A DNA stretch of 64,000 nt from the NCBI RefSeq assembly GCF_947179515.1, contig NC_067482.1, forward strand, positions 78,658,444 to 78,722,443. The letters are read 5' to 3'. A model generated the notes under the pieces. The model worked only from the letters and a program-made list of their open reading frames with translations. It was not told where the DNA came from and did no database searches. The stretch is from Apodemus sylvaticus. Taxonomy: Eukaryota > Chordata > Mammalia > Rodentia > Muridae. The position numbers were made by a program, and so were the translations under genes. The stretch's first letter is position 1, and the number at the start of each line of letters is the position of its first letter. This document shows positions 9,082 to 19,758 of the stretch, piece by piece.

Positions 9082-9603
9082 CTGCTCTCTGGTTGCTGGT
9101 GGGCAGCAGTACCCGGCCTGTGGAGGCCTGACCACGGCCGTCCTTGATCTCAATGGTGAACGTAGTCTTCATACTGGCCCCTGGCTCCCCAGTGCCGATG
9201 GCCACAGGCGGTAGGGTACTGGGCTCTTCTGAGCAGGGCTTGGGCCCCCCTGCTCTGTTTTCAAGGGACCTGAGAGCCAGGCCCCGCCCCCCAGGGCCCT
9301 CCTCGTGAGGGCAGCTCTGATGCTGGGCCAGGGAATGAGCAAGTTCTCTTTGCTTCTTGTGGGAGGAAGTGTCACTGGGACCTGGAGAGGAGGAGCTGCT
9401 GGAGGAGGAGGAGGAGGAGGCAGGGGTGGTGCCGATGAGGGGAGGGCCCTGGAGCCTTGTGGGGGTCGGTGAAGCGAGGGCCGTTCGGGGTGAGCCATCC
9501 TGGAGCCTGGCAACCACGGGAGAATCAGATGTGAACTTTCGGACTCTGTCCCTCACAGAGCCGGCTCGGCGGAACTGGGAGGGTCCTGCGATGGGGGTTG
9601 GCT
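9082..9603 (-). CDS. Smtn: Smtn large exon: Ser/Pro-rich middle region
   Basis: This is the largest exon, 522 nt. It contains AGSVRDRVRKFTSDSPVVAR, a run of 11 serines, a low-complexity Gly/Pro/Glu stretch, and at its end the conserved MKTTFTIEIKDGRGQASTGR segment. The Ser run is encoded by a mixed AGC/TCC triplet repeat (plus-strand 9386-9420) that is likely to vary in length between strains. Splice sites are CTCCAG and G|GTAGGC. No known catalytic motif is present; the region is probably disordered. Confidence 0.94.
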
Positions 9604-9685
9604 CTGGAGGAGACAGGAAAGCTGTCAGTGGCTGGGTGGGAGAGGGACTGCCCAGAACCTAGGGATGGTAAAAACCAAACAGTAC

Positions 9686-9757
9686 CTCGATTCTGGGATG
9701 GCGGTCGGGGACTGAGTACAGATAGGGAGCGTTGGCAGGGTTTCGGTTCAGCCGGGT
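9686..9757 (-). CDS. Smtn: Smtn exon: PAEPKPCQRSLSVLSPR segment
   Basis: A 72-nt exon encodes PAEPKPCQRSLSVLSPRPPS followed by QNR. The CQRSLSVLSPR core is conserved in remembered human smoothelin. It has acceptor CTACCAG and donor G|GTACTG and is a multiple of three, so skipping would keep the frame. Confidence 0.9.
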
Positions 9758-10366
9758 CTGGTAGGTTGGTGAGTATGTGGCAGACATGATGGGGAGGGAG
9801 AGGGGAAGGAAAGTGAATGGTGGGGTGGTGTTCACGTCACAGGCCGCTCCTCAACACCTCTGTAGCCTCCTTACCACACCCACTGCCCAGGCCTGCCTAC
9901 TCAGCTGTGACTCTCCTACAGACGCCTCCTTTCTCTCCTGCACTGACCCCAGGGTGACGTGGGCACTCTTAGGGGCCAGAAGTGAGTTAGGGCCAGAGAA
10001 AGGTATCCAGATTCTCCCTACTGATGGGACTAAGGGACACCCCCCCTCCTCCTGCCGCCAGGACTGCCCATAGATCCAGCTGGGTGATGGGTGTACTCCC
10101 TTATTGGGGAGAAGAATGTGCCTGAGGTCTGTTGCCTTTCAAGGCTGTAAGAAGGCCTCTGGCCATGGGTAGCAGGAGTGGGCCTGGCCAGAGGCGGAAC
10201 ACCTCAGGGGCTGTGGTTAAGCAGTGTCAGGGAAGGCCTGGACCTGAGAAGGCTGGAGAAGCATCAGAACCCATCCTAGAGGCAGGGAAAGGGGAGGGCC
10301 ACAGGGAGAGACGGGACAGGACAGGAGAAAGAAGAAGCCTGCGGTTACCATAACAGGGATCCCCAC

Positions 10367-10439
10367 CTGCTCTCTTGGTGTTAGAGGAGCTTCTGGTGGA
10401 GTCCAAGGCAGCAGAGGGCTCTGTGGGGCCAGGCAGGGG
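10367..10439 (-). CDS. Smtn: Smtn exon: Pro/Ser-rich short exon
   Basis: The 73-nt exon encodes PLPGPTEPSAALDSTRSSSN followed by TKRA. Acceptor CTGCAG and donor G|GTGGGG fit the phases of both flanking exons. The sequence is poorly conserved, as expected for the disordered centre of smoothelin. Confidence 0.88.
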
Positions 10440-10523
10440 CTGCAGAGGGAAACGCCACATAGGAAGGGGCTCTCAGACCCAGGAACTCACCTGTCTGGTA
10501 TCCCCACCTCTCCCCCTACTCAC

Positions 10524-10844
10524 CTTGCTGATGACCCGCCCCTGAGAGCTGGGGGGTGCCGGCGACATGGGGGGCTCAGGGCTGGGAGCTTCTGAAGGGC
10601 TTGGAAGTGGTTCAGAGCTGACTGGAGCCTCCGCAGCAGGACACTGGGCTCCAGCAGGCTCCAGCAGAGGCTCTGGAGAGGCAGTGGTGGGTGAACTGTC
10701 CGGGGAGGCAGGTGAGCTGGACGTACCCCCAGGCGGGGCTCTCAGCAGCAGTGTCACTGTGGTCACATCCTGGCTGGTGTCCTCTGGGGTTGGGGCTGGC
10801 TCGCGGACTTCTGTCTGCTGTTCCTGCTTTTCTGGCTCTGGCCC
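10524..10844 (-). CDS. Smtn: Smtn exon: acidic and Pro/Ser-rich segment with TSQDVTTVTLLLRAPPG
   Basis: The 321-nt exon, phase 0 at both ends, encodes GPEPEKQEQQTEVREPAPTP, the conserved TSQDVTTVTLLLRAPPG, and a long Ser/Pro/Glu-rich run (SPEPLLEPAG, PSPSEAPSPEPPMSPAPPSS) ending in VISK. Acceptor GCTGCAG and donor AAG|GTGAGT are clear. Confidence 0.94.
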
Positions 10845-11715
10845 CTGCAGCGGACACACAGGATGCAACCAGGGGTTCTCCTACTCTGAGTGCCACCCCC
10901 ACCCACGGAGGACCAAATGGACAAGAGCAGACCATGCAAAGCAGAGGGGCTGGGCATGGCTTCCTGCGGGCACACCTGCCTAAGGAAGACTAGTCAGCGC
11001 CAAAGGTGGTTTGACAGGGACCAGACCCTGATGCCAGTGGGTGGGGATAACAGGAAACTTGCTGGGGACTCCCGTTCCTAAAGGACCCTCCAACTCAGAG
11101 CTTTAGCCTCAGTCTAGCTAATCAGACACAAGTCAGGCTGTGCAGGACTAGGCAGCTAGCGTCCTCTGCTGGCCATTATGGGAAACAACATGTCTTGAAT
11201 TCTCATACTATCTGAAGAACATAGGACACAGAGCACTACTTAGCAGGGGCCTGACAGGCACGCACGCCCTGGAGAGCCAAGATGAGGTTGCGGGCTGTCT
11301 AGAGGGTAAGGGGCAGCATGAGGTGGTATCAGGACCAGACTTGCATTTCTAGGAGATCCTCTGGCTGCTGAGCACAGGCTGGGGGGAGGGGCCAGGGTGG
11401 AAGGTAGGAGTGGAGGTAAGAGAGGCACCAGTGTATCCGTGAGAGTAGCGCTGGGGAAGGAACAGTAACTCGGAGCTGTGTAGACAGGCTAGCTTTGAGA
11501 GAAAAATCAGAGCTGGAGGCCTGGAGCGGAAGGCATACAGCTGGAGTTGCCTGAGTACAAGAAACGAGCTACAGGGTTTCCTCAAACACCGGCCAAGGGC
11601 CAGCTCCCAGTCAAATGGCGGCACAGCAAAGGCACACAGGTACAATGCCCCGAACTACAGGCATCAGGAGGCACCAGACACTGGGTGGTCCTCCCTTCAC
11701 GCCCATCCTCCTTAC

Positions 11716-11813
11716 CTCAGCAGGGTCCAATGTGTGTGCTGCCTGCCTCCTGCTGTCCTCTCTAGGGCCACTACTGGGAAGTCTACTGCACAGTCTCCCA
11801 GCCAAGGTGGCAG
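11716..11813 (-). CDS. Smtn: Smtn exon: AATLAGRL segment
   Basis: The 98-nt exon encodes AATLAGRLCSRLPSSGPRED followed by SRRQAAHTLDPAE. The acceptor is CTTCCAG and the donor GAG|GTAAGG. The opening AATLAGRL directly continues the helix of the second smoothelin repeat. Confidence 0.92.
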
Positions 11814-11903
11814 CTGGAAGGGCGGGGCAAGTCAAGTGTCAAGAAGTGATGTGAGACGTGAGAGGCAGGGCAAGGGTGAGTCTACAGAGGGCAGGACACC
11901 CAC

Positions 11904-11982
11904 CCTCAATCTCCTGAGCGCGCACGCGGCGGATGGCGGCTCGGATCAGCTTGCGTTCCTCGTATTCAGCAGCGCTCCGAAG
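11904..11982 (-). CDS. Smtn: Smtn exon: second smoothelin repeat, second half
   Basis: The 79-nt exon encodes LRSAAEYEERKLIRAAIRRV followed by RAQEIE. It is the helical half of repeat two, with the same phase-0 entry point as the matching exons of repeats one and three. Acceptor is CCCACAG and donor G|GTGGGT. Confidence 0.94.
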
Positions 11983-12070
11983 CTGTGGGCGACAGGCGGG
12001 CCACAGGGGTCGCACGCTGGAACCCAGGTAGGGCTCCCTTCACCTATCCCTCGCCTGCCCCGAGCCTTAC

Positions 12071-12164
12071 CAGTGCGGTCAGCTCCTCCACATCATTCAT
12101 GGACTCCAGTTTCCCTGCCAGCCGTGCGAGGGCGGCCTGCTGTTCAGCCTCTCGCTGTTGAGAG
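12071..12164 (-). CDS. Smtn: Smtn exon: second smoothelin repeat, first half
   Basis: The 94-nt exon encodes SQQREAEQQAALARLAGKLE followed by SMNDVEELTAL. Its last residues align with EGALRKL of repeat one and EGVLDKM of repeat three. Acceptor is CTGCAG and donor CTG|GTAAGG. Confidence 0.94.
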
Positions 12165-12343
12165 CTGCAGAGACATCGTGAGGGTAACCGCCATTGCATG
12201 ACAGGGTCTGGGGGATGTGGGCTCAAGGAAAGGGTCAGGGTCAGAGGCCTGAAGACTGGCAGAGAGACATGGAGCTATCTATGTAGAACCTCTGAGCAAA
12301 CATCAATATCAATATATCATCATCAATATGGATCTCTGTTTCC

Positions 12344-12388
12344 GTCCATCCGTCCGTCCGTCTGTCCGTCCATCCATCCATCCACACA
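12344..12388 (+). repeat. (CCGT/CCAT)n tetranucleotide repeat
   Basis: About eleven tandem CCGT, CTGT or CCAT units lie in the Smtn intron between the two repeat-one/two exons. It is interrupted and so probably only moderately variable. Confidence 0.85.
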
Positions 12389-12566
12389 TCCCTGGACACA
12401 GGCACCAATACCACACGCAACCCTCACTGCACAGCCACAGCTGGTACTTATTCCCTACCACACACGTCCCTGTGCTGTGGATAACAGACACACCTGCCTC
12501 CGTGTGGGCCCATCCTCCATCCTCGGAATATCTGCGCTTGAAACCCCAGCCCCCTCTGGCACTCAC

Positions 12567-12715
12567 TGTAGCCAGTTCTCCTTGTTGTCTTGCCGCTCAG
12601 CACGGAAACGTTTGGATGCCAGAGCCTCCTCCTCTCGTTCCAGCTCCTGCCGCTGCAGCTCCCGGATGGCTGAGCGGATCCGCCGCCGTTCCGCCAGATC
12701 TGCTGTGACCTCCAG
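12567..12715 (-). CDS. Smtn: Smtn exon: first smoothelin repeat, second half
   Basis: The 149-nt exon encodes LEVTADLAERRRIRSAIREL followed by QRQELEREEEALASKRFRAE and RQDNKENWL. It is a long, highly charged helix, probably a coiled coil. Acceptor is TTGCAG and donor CA|GTGAGT; the split codon gives His with the next exon. Confidence 0.95.
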
Positions 12716-13754
12716 CTGCAATGTAGGCGGGAGTGAGGGGTGGGCATTCTGTCAGGGGCAAAGGACCAGCACCAGCTGCCCACAGTTCTGCCAGGGGCAC
12801 AATGGAGGGCTTGTCTCCAGGCTCTCTACCCTAAGCCTTCCACGTGCCTGGCTCCCACTCAGGATTTTTAGAGGCGACCTAGCTCATGACACCAAAGATC
12901 CGGAGAAGCCCACTGTGCTCTGTGGTGCCGAGACCACCTTCTGTGAGTGTACAGCCTACAACCACTGATCCAAGCCAGGTGCCAAGTAGCCAGGCACTCC
13001 TTTGTGGGACTTGACATCTGAGGTGTCCACAGAGTACAGGAGCTCCCATCAGCTTCTGAGGAAATTGGGAACCTGAGAGAAACCGGTTCAGAAAAGTGCA
13101 CTCTCTATGTGCCCCGCAGGCAATCCTGGTGCCTTCTCCACAGCTTATGGCAACGTGTCCCCTCAAAGGGATCTTAAGGGAGAGGGCTGGTTCAGGGTTG
13201 GCCGGTGTGGGCCTGATAGGCAGGCAAACAGGAGCGTGTACGGGCAGGATGACTAACTCTCCTCTCCAATCTTCTTCCTAGTTGATTTTTCTTAGTTGGG
13301 GAGCTGGGAGGTGGAGGGTGTGCAGAGATACAGAGGTTTCGGCAGGCAGTGTGAGCTGGCCCAATTTAGCCACTAACCAGCTTGTATTAATCTGAGGAGA
13401 GCAGGAAAAGCCTTGGGGACAGCCTCCAAGATCTGCATTCTTGAGGAACTACGGAGGGCCAGCACTCTGCCCCAGCTAGGCTAGATCCCCCTGTGAGGTC
13501 GCAGTCTTCCCTCTACAGTCAGGGCATAACCTCCCCATCCATCACTGCTTCTGAATTTACCAGGTAGGACAATGGCCCTTGGGACAAAGCAGAATATGGG
13601 AAGGGAACAGTGACCCAGGGGTGGTCTCTCCTCTTGGTTCTCTAGTCAGTCAGTCGTAAAAAAGGAATGACAGAACATATCGATATATTTATTGAAACCC
13701 AAACTGTCAGTGACCCAAAGTGTCAGACCCAGCACTAAATCCCCATTTGCCATT

Positions 13755-13890
13755 TGTTTGATTTTTGGGACAGGGTTTCTCTGAGTAGCTCTGGCTGTTC
13801 TGGAACTAACTCTGTTCTAGATCAGTCTGGCCTGAAACTCATAGATCTGCCTGCCTCTGTCTCCTGGTGCTTAGAGTAAAGATATGCACT
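13755..13890 (-). mobile_element. B1 SINE, minus orientation, diverged
   Basis: The plus strand shows the reverse complement of B1: 'gggacagggtttctctgagt', then 'ctggctgttctggaactaac', then 'tctgcctgcctctgtctcct'. Substitutions suggest moderate age. Confidence 0.85.
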
Positions 13891-13904
13891 GTCTCAGTCC
13901 TCCC

Positions 13905-14095
13905 TTTAAGATTTATTTTTATTTATGTGTTTGCACGTGTCTGTATGCGTGGATGGCCCATGCATATGGGGGGGCGGGGTCTGAGGAGGCCAGAGGAAGG
14001 ATCAGATCCCTGGAGCTAGAGTTATGGAGTGCTGGGAACCAAATTTGGATCTAAAGCTCTTAGTTAACTGTTGGGTGCATCCAGACCCTTATCTA
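13905..14095 (-). mobile_element. B3/B2-type SINE, minus orientation
   Basis: The block starts with 'aagatttatttttatttatg', has 'aggccagaggaaggatcaga', and ends with 'tgggaaccaaatttggatct', the inverted order of a B3 element. Confidence 0.7.
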
Positions 14096-15398
14096 CTCTT
14101 GATACACTATTTTTATCTGATAAGAGGGAATTGGGTGTCTTGTTTATGTTTAATAACTTGAGAGTTTAGACCCAGGTCTCTGCCTGCAAAGCTTGCCTGA
14201 GACAAGATAGTTGTGGTGTTGAGGTCTCTTTGTCATGGTGGGAAACTTTGAGGTCCTGCACCAGAGACCCCTCTAGCCTGCTCTAGAAATGTCAAAGTCG
14301 AAGGACACCTTATTACAATAAAGAGATCGAAGCTCACTCCCCCCAGAACAATTGGAGATTGGTGGCCTTAGGGGGTCCAGACTAGTCCAGAGGGTAAAGG
14401 TATATACAATGACTTTGTCTTGTGGGTCCTCATTTCTAACCTCCAGGAAAAAAAAATACAAGATAGGAACTTGGCCATTTCTACAACCTCTGGGTACCTC
14501 AGTGTCTCCTTTTGGGAATTGGGATCCTAATAGATCGTCTAAGTGGAAGGGGGTGGCTGGGCCTCACCCGGCTGGCCACTCCCTGGTGTCCTTCCTTTGG
14601 GGACTGTGGGCTAAGCTCTGACAAGTGTCTCTGCTGTGTCCTGTGTTCCCCACCCTTTCAAACACCAAAGGTCAGACCACAGTGCTTCTCCTGTGTCTAG
14701 AGTTCCTCACCCTCTCAGTCTCCCCCGCTGTGTGTAGAGGGGACAGCGGGAGGGAGGGAAGGAAATACAAAGAACTATTGTAGGCCAGGGGGAAAGGGAT
14801 GGTTTCCGAAACTGCCTAGTGAAATTCTCCTGGGAGGAAAGAGGGTGCTTCCTCCTCCTGTGGGAGGATGGAGGGGGAGGCGACCGGGGCTCCGGTGCTT
14901 TCTACACTCGCTGCTGAGGGCATCTGGTCTACCCAGCGTTCCTAGCTTCAGGCTCTCCACCTGCACAAGGATTCTCCTGCAGATCCTCCCTCAATCCCAG
15001 ACCAGGGGCTGCCCGTCGTGTTGATAGCAATTGGGGAAATGCCTCGCCAGGGGGCGCTAAAGGTCCGCAGGCTGCAGCCACCAGTGCGGGGCTCGCCCAC
15101 GCCCCACCCACCCAGTCTCCAGTCGGGCGCCGCAGCTAGGAGCCAGGCAGGAAGCCCCCCACCACCGCCGGCTTTAACGTCGCATCTGCAAAGGAAGGGA
15201 GGTTCACAGACCTAAGCTTCTTCCCTAGGTCACCCGGACGGGAGGTGGCAGACGTGCAGACACGTGGCAGGGGGCACACGCAGCGTGCTTGTCCTTGGGT
15301 GCCCCTGTCCCGCGCAGCCCACCACCCCGTCCTCAGGAATGTGCGGGAGTGGGGCCGGAAGCAACTGCGGCTCCCCCAGTCAGCTGGGCACAGCTTTC

Positions 15399-15408
15399 CC
15401 ATATAAGG
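15399..15408. promoter_or_regulatory. Perfect CArG box in a GC-rich intronic island
   Basis: CCATATAAGG matches CC(A/T)6GG and also contains a TATA-like core readable on either strand. It sits inside a CpG-rich stretch (about 15.0-15.62 kb) within the intron following the Smtn start-codon exon. An internal smooth-muscle promoter or enhancer is the natural guess. Confidence 0.6.
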
Positions 15409-16943
15409 CCGGGCCCCGCGGGGAGGAGCCGGGCCCGGGACGCCCCCGTTCCTGCCACGAAGCCGGAGGGTGGGACCCTCACAACTCCCGGGCACAGCAA
15501 TGGCGCGCGCGGGGCGGTGAAGCCCGGGGCTGGGGTGGGCCTGTGGCTGCGGAGCCGAGACAGGGTTGGGTCTCGCTTGTCCTTCGCTCCCAGGCCCCGG
15601 GCTGGGAGGAAGTGCGTCCGGCAACTACGGCTTCTGTTTCTCCTCTAACAACACGTTTCCCAGCTTCCAAACCTTGCATGAGTGGGGTCTGATGGAGAAT
15701 ACCCTGGGAGTTCGTGAACACCCAGCGTGGCTTTCCCTCTGGAAAACATGAAGACTCTGACATGAGGGACGGTGAAGGTGACTGGTGGGCATCTTTGGAG
15801 ACCCAACCCATCTCCTGGCAGCTGAGAACCTGGAGTAGCTGGCCTTTGGCGGCGGTGAACTCAGAATGAGGTTAAGGCTCTTGCCCCAGGACACACAGGC
15901 CAACAGCACAGGGGAGGTCAAGTCAATTAGGCTAAGTGGCTCAAGCCTCTGCCTCTAGGGGAAAGGATTGGTGGTGGCGTGGGACACTTGCAGAGAAAGT
16001 AAAGTCTCTATTTTTTTGCCCTTGACAGAGATCAGCGTCTGGGTGGTGGGGCTGTGGCCCCTTTCCCCACGGCCTACTGCACAGCCTTGCTGGTGGACAG
16101 GCCTTAGTGCCCTGCCGTGCTGTCCCACTGTCTCTGTGTACATGGGAGTAGGGAGTAGCTGGTAAACAGGAGTGGAGTGAACCAGGCCAGTCTGTATCCC
16201 AAAGTCAGGGTCCATACCCTACTCCACCCTGTCTAACACTAACAACCTATGTTTTTTATCAATCCCCGCCCCCTTCTTTTACAAGAAATGGAAGCTTGAG
16301 GTAGAAAACGACAGACCAGACACCATGGAACCCACAAGGGGCCCACAGCTTCTCTCTCTCTCCTGGTTCTTCCAGCCTTTCCCGTGCCTCTGGGTATCCC
16401 GAGACTCCCCTCTGGAGTTTGGACCCTGATAAAGCTTTTAGGCTGGAGCGTTTGGGTATGTGATCCCCCCCGCCCCCCCCCCACACACACACAGAGGGGC
16501 AGAATGCTGTGCCTGCAGCATCCGGGACTCCTCTGTAAGATGGCGTGCGCAGCACCCCACTGTTGCTCTCTGGTTTAGTACTCACTGCTGCCCATTATCA
16601 CTGGGCAGGCTTCCAGGAGTGGGCAGTGGCCCTGGCTGCTGGGAGAGGCCGATCCAGCCTTCCCACACCTGTAGCACCCATGGGTGAGTCCCCAGCAGTT
16701 ACTGTTTAAACAGGAGATGACAGTTGGGGGTGGGTAGGGACCGGGTCTGAGCACCTGACACGGACAGGAACATGCCACAAGGGCCTCTGGAGCAGCCAAA
16801 TGGAACCAACCCAGCGCTGTTCCCTGAGGCTCTCCTCCAAACCCCTCCTCCGTCTTATGTACTGACAAGTACTGAAGAGGTGGACTACATCCCTAGGCTA
16901 GCTCTTGCCCACCCCACAGTACAGTAGTTATAGGGCTGCTTAC

Positions 16944-16994
16944 CAGTTTTCGGAGGGCTCCTTCATCCAGCCCAGCTAAGGCCTCGTCTGCCAT
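16944..16994 (-). CDS. Smtn: Smtn start-codon exon (smoothelin-B N-terminus)
   Basis: The exon spans 16944-17042. Its first 48 nt are 5' untranslated, and translation begins at ATG 16994 with MADEALAGLDEGALRKL. This start is chosen because the peptide matches the smoothelin-B N-terminus and the context (AAG at -6 to -4, ATG, G at +4) is good. Acceptor is CTTGCAG and donor CTG|GTAAGC. The 17 residues form the first half of smoothelin repeat one. Confidence 0.95.
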
Positions 16995-17042
16995 CTTGCT
17001 GGCCCCCAGTTCCTTCAGTGTGTCCCGGTAGCACTCAGAATT

Positions 17043-18711
17043 CTGCAAGAGGCAGACATGAGTTAGGTTGCTGGAGATTTTGCAGAAACCTCGGTCCCCT
17101 AGGTTTATGCCTCTCTTTCCCTCTCTTGCCCACAAGCGTTCATTTCTTTCCTAGCCTATCCTGACATGTGGAACTGTCCTCTGCCCTAGGGTGTTTTGCT
17201 GGGGGAAAAAAAAAAAACTCACCAAACCAAGAATAGGTGTTCCTGTTCCAGCCTCACCAGCTTGGCTGCCAGTCTGCCGTGCGGTCTAAGTTGGCATCCT
17301 GACTAAGCCCCAAACAAGGAGGGCCTGGACCTGGATGGAGGAGAGGACTCAGCAAGGCCCACCAAGCAGTGCTAACCACCAGGGGGTGCACTCTAGTCTC
17401 TAGCTACCTGTCACACCCACTCATCTCTAGAGGCTGCCCACCCTGCCCCTCCACCTCCCCAGCTGGGCGTTGGCTGTGGACTGAGCCCATGTCCAAGTCT
17501 TGCTACCGTCATTCCCACAGGTACAGAAGCTACTTGTGTCTGGCAGTGCTTGGAGCCAGCCTTCTGTACATGTCCATTTTGACTCCTTTCCTCCCTGGGA
17601 CGTGAGCGGACCTGACCTGGGGGAGCCAGGTCTCTTTCTCTCCCTGTCCATTCACATACTTAGAATTCACTCACAGTTCACTTCCCAACTGGAAGAGCCT
17701 TGGGAAGCTGACCCACCCAACCTCTGGACTTCAGACGAACTGAGAGGATGGGAGATAGCCAAAGACTCACCACAGCGGTTCAGAAAAACTCGGACTCAAA
17801 GGGCAGGAAGGCCCTAATGCAGACCTCGCTTACTTCTGCCCTCTGAAGTCCCCTTCCAAAATGCTGCCCAAGATTCCAAGCTGTTTGGTGCTTGTCCAAT
17901 CACTGACCATCAAAAGGGATCCCTAAATCAGGCGCCAGTCTCTAGCCCAAATCTCTCCTTCCTGGAGTCCCCAGTGTCTCTGGAATTTGTGACTCCATGG
18001 TCTAGCACACCTGGATGTTTAGTTAATGTGGTGACTGAAGTGGCCTCTGAACCCCCCCTCCATTGATTCATCCCGAAATCATCCCTCCCCCCCTCCAACA
18101 GTCACTTGGTGTGAGTCACCCCATCCGGTGAATGGGTCTGGGGGAGTCCCAATGTACACTAATTAGAGTTCGAAGGACCCTTTCTGTTAAGTCACTGCTA
18201 GGGTCTTCGCCTCCTAACCTAGCTATTCTGTCTGGGGTAACTCCCCCTCCCCAGTGCCCAGTCTTAAGTATTGTGGACATGTTGTGCTTCCTCATGTTGG
18301 GAAAGGGTGTTGTTAGTTCCAAATCTAGGTGATACCCAGGCCTGTCTTCTGCTCAGAAATTCCTGCCACTGCTTGCCACCATTCTCAGGGCTTCGTGCTA
18401 CCCGGTTCGCAGTTCTGGGGGTTGTTAAGGCCCTGGGGGAAGTGGGTCAGGATCTGGGAAAGAGTCCTCGGGGTATCAGCTCTCTATCGATTAGTGTCTC
18501 TGGAGATCGAGAAGCCTCTTCGAAATCCATAGTATCTCTTCGAGACCCTTTCCCTGGAATCTCAGAACTTCAACCATGTGTCTTTGGAGTTCCCGTGATT
18601 TGGCTGGGGCTCCCAGACATGGGAGTTTCAGAATCCAGACATCCAGGTTTCACACCCCCTTCCCCGGACTCATGCGGACTTCTAGAGTCGCCCCGAGATC
18701 CTCATACGCAC
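17043..18711 (-). other. Smtn: Smtn first intron
   Basis: Intronic sequence between the non-coding first exon and the start-codon exon. It is mostly unique, with an A-run at 17203-17216. A 219-codon open frame on the plus strand runs through it and into exon 1 but resembles nothing known. Confidence 0.7.
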
Positions 18712-18850
18712 CTCTCAGTCCGGCCCGCTGTTCCGGCGCAGTTTCGTGTTAGTTTGCTCGGGACCCGGCAGATGCAGTGGAGACCGGCAGACGGGCGGGA
18801 GGAGCCGCAGCCCGGGAGCCCAGGCCGGTTCAGCAACGTCCCCTGGACTC
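18712..18850 (-). other. Smtn: Smtn non-coding first exon (5' edge approximate)
   Basis: A plausible first exon ends at 18712 with donor GAGAG|GTGCGT. The sequence is GC- and CpG-rich, lies directly downstream of a CCAAT/GC-box promoter on the same strand, and has no start codon that fits smoothelin. The transcription start is not visible; 18850 is an estimate. Confidence 0.55.
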
Positions 18851-19010
18851 TGCGGCAGACGCCTGTCCCACGGCGCCAGCCAGCTGGCTGGCCCCGCCCT
18901 GCCAAGCTGTCCCAGCCAATTCTCTGTTGAGTCACGCCTCTACTCGGGTCCTATTGGGAAAATTCAATTTTCAGGACCCGCCCCTAAAAGACTCCCGCCC
19001 CTCACTGTCC
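18851..19010 (-). promoter_or_regulatory. Smtn: Proximal Smtn promoter: CCAAT, GC boxes, AP-1 site, no TATA
   Basis: On the minus strand this block shows CCAAT (18953-18957), two GC boxes (about 18977-18984 and 18994-19001) and a further GGGGCGGGGC-like element (about 18888-18899). A consensus AP-1 site, TGAGTCA, lies at 18928-18934. No TATA box is seen in the usual place, as in many CpG-type promoters. Confidence 0.6.
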
Positions 19011-19717
19011 AGGGATTTTGGGTATTGTAGTTTTGGGGGCTGCTGCTGTGAGGTCCCAGACATCCTCTAGTGGGCTTCGGCAGGATGCAGGCTCTAAGCC
19101 AAAGTCCGGGATATGCCACAAGCCGGGCATATAAGTATCTTGGGATCCTGTAAGCCTTGAGCGGTCCGGACAGCCCCTCCCTGTCCTCCTCTTTGTTCTT
19201 GAGACCACATCCTTTCTCCGGACTCCACCCACTAGGGGCCTTAGTACACAGACTGCTCGGCCAACACACAGCGCTTTCGGGACACCGGGTCTGTGCCACC
19301 TCAGGGTAGGGACTGGTAGGTAGCAGCATCTTGACCCTTATTGAGTCGCCCAGGACATCTGAGATGGAGCAGGATCAATCATTTCATGTCTTCCTTGCTC
19401 ATAAATGTAGCAAACTCTCTCAAAGCCTTTAAAGTCTGCCTCTGGGAGCCCCAAAGTTCTAAACAGGGAATATGAACCTCGCTAACTCTCAACAAATGGG
19501 GGAAACTGAAGGTCTCAAAGAGGCTATACAAAGAGTCAGCCAGGAGACCCAAGGGCTCAGACCCAATAGGGAAAGCAGCCCTGTATCCTGGAGGCTGTGG
19601 AGCCGCACTGCTGGTCTTGCTTGAGACAAAGCTTGAGGTTGGAGCCTGGGCAGATAAGGTCTGGAGGCCAGCTTGAGAAATAAAAACTTTAAGTCAAATA
19701 AAAGCCATAAAAGCACC

Positions 19718-19720
<3 letters not shown>

Positions 19721-19756
<36 letters not shown>
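19721..19756 (+). repeat. (GT)18 microsatellite
   Basis: An uninterrupted GT run, the kind that varies between mouse strains. Confidence 0.98.

Positions 19757-19758
<2 letters not shown>

Larger units (their letters stand above)
12716..16943 (-). other. Smtn: Large Smtn intron with GC-rich island
   Basis: This 4.2-kb intron follows the start-codon exon. It contains B1 and B3-type SINEs (13.75-14.1 kb) and unique sequence. A CpG-rich island at about 15.0-15.62 kb carries a perfect CArG box and several GC boxes. No exon matching smoothelin is seen inside. Confidence 0.75.
1..18850 (-). other. Smtn: Smoothelin gene, partial (3' end off the left edge)
   Basis: Smoothelin is an actin-associated cytoskeletal protein of contractile smooth muscle cells; its long form (B) is mainly vascular and its short form (A) mainly visceral. 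The minus strand carries 18 coding exons that join in frame with GT-AG splice sites and encode about 869 residues. The order is two N-terminal smoothelin repeats, a low-complexity Ser/Pro-rich middle, a third smoothelin repeat, a Ser-rich linker and a single type-2 calponin-homology (CH) domain. The product matches remembered smoothelin-B closely throughout. The tail that should follow the CH exon, about 46 residues, is not in the window, so the final exon or exons lie before position 1. The 5' limit at about 18850 is approximate, because only the donor of exon 1 can be placed exactly. I am very sure of the family and slightly less sure of each splice choice. Confidence 0.96.

Noticed and set aside
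12198..12968. 256-codon open frame on the plus strand
   Set aside because: It is antisense to an Smtn exon and runs over a tetranucleotide repeat. Composition and content do not resemble a protein family.
18271..18930. 219-codon open frame on the plus strand
   Set aside because: It covers intron 1, exon 1 and the promoter of Smtn in antisense. It has no recognised domain and GC-rich DNA favours long chance frames.
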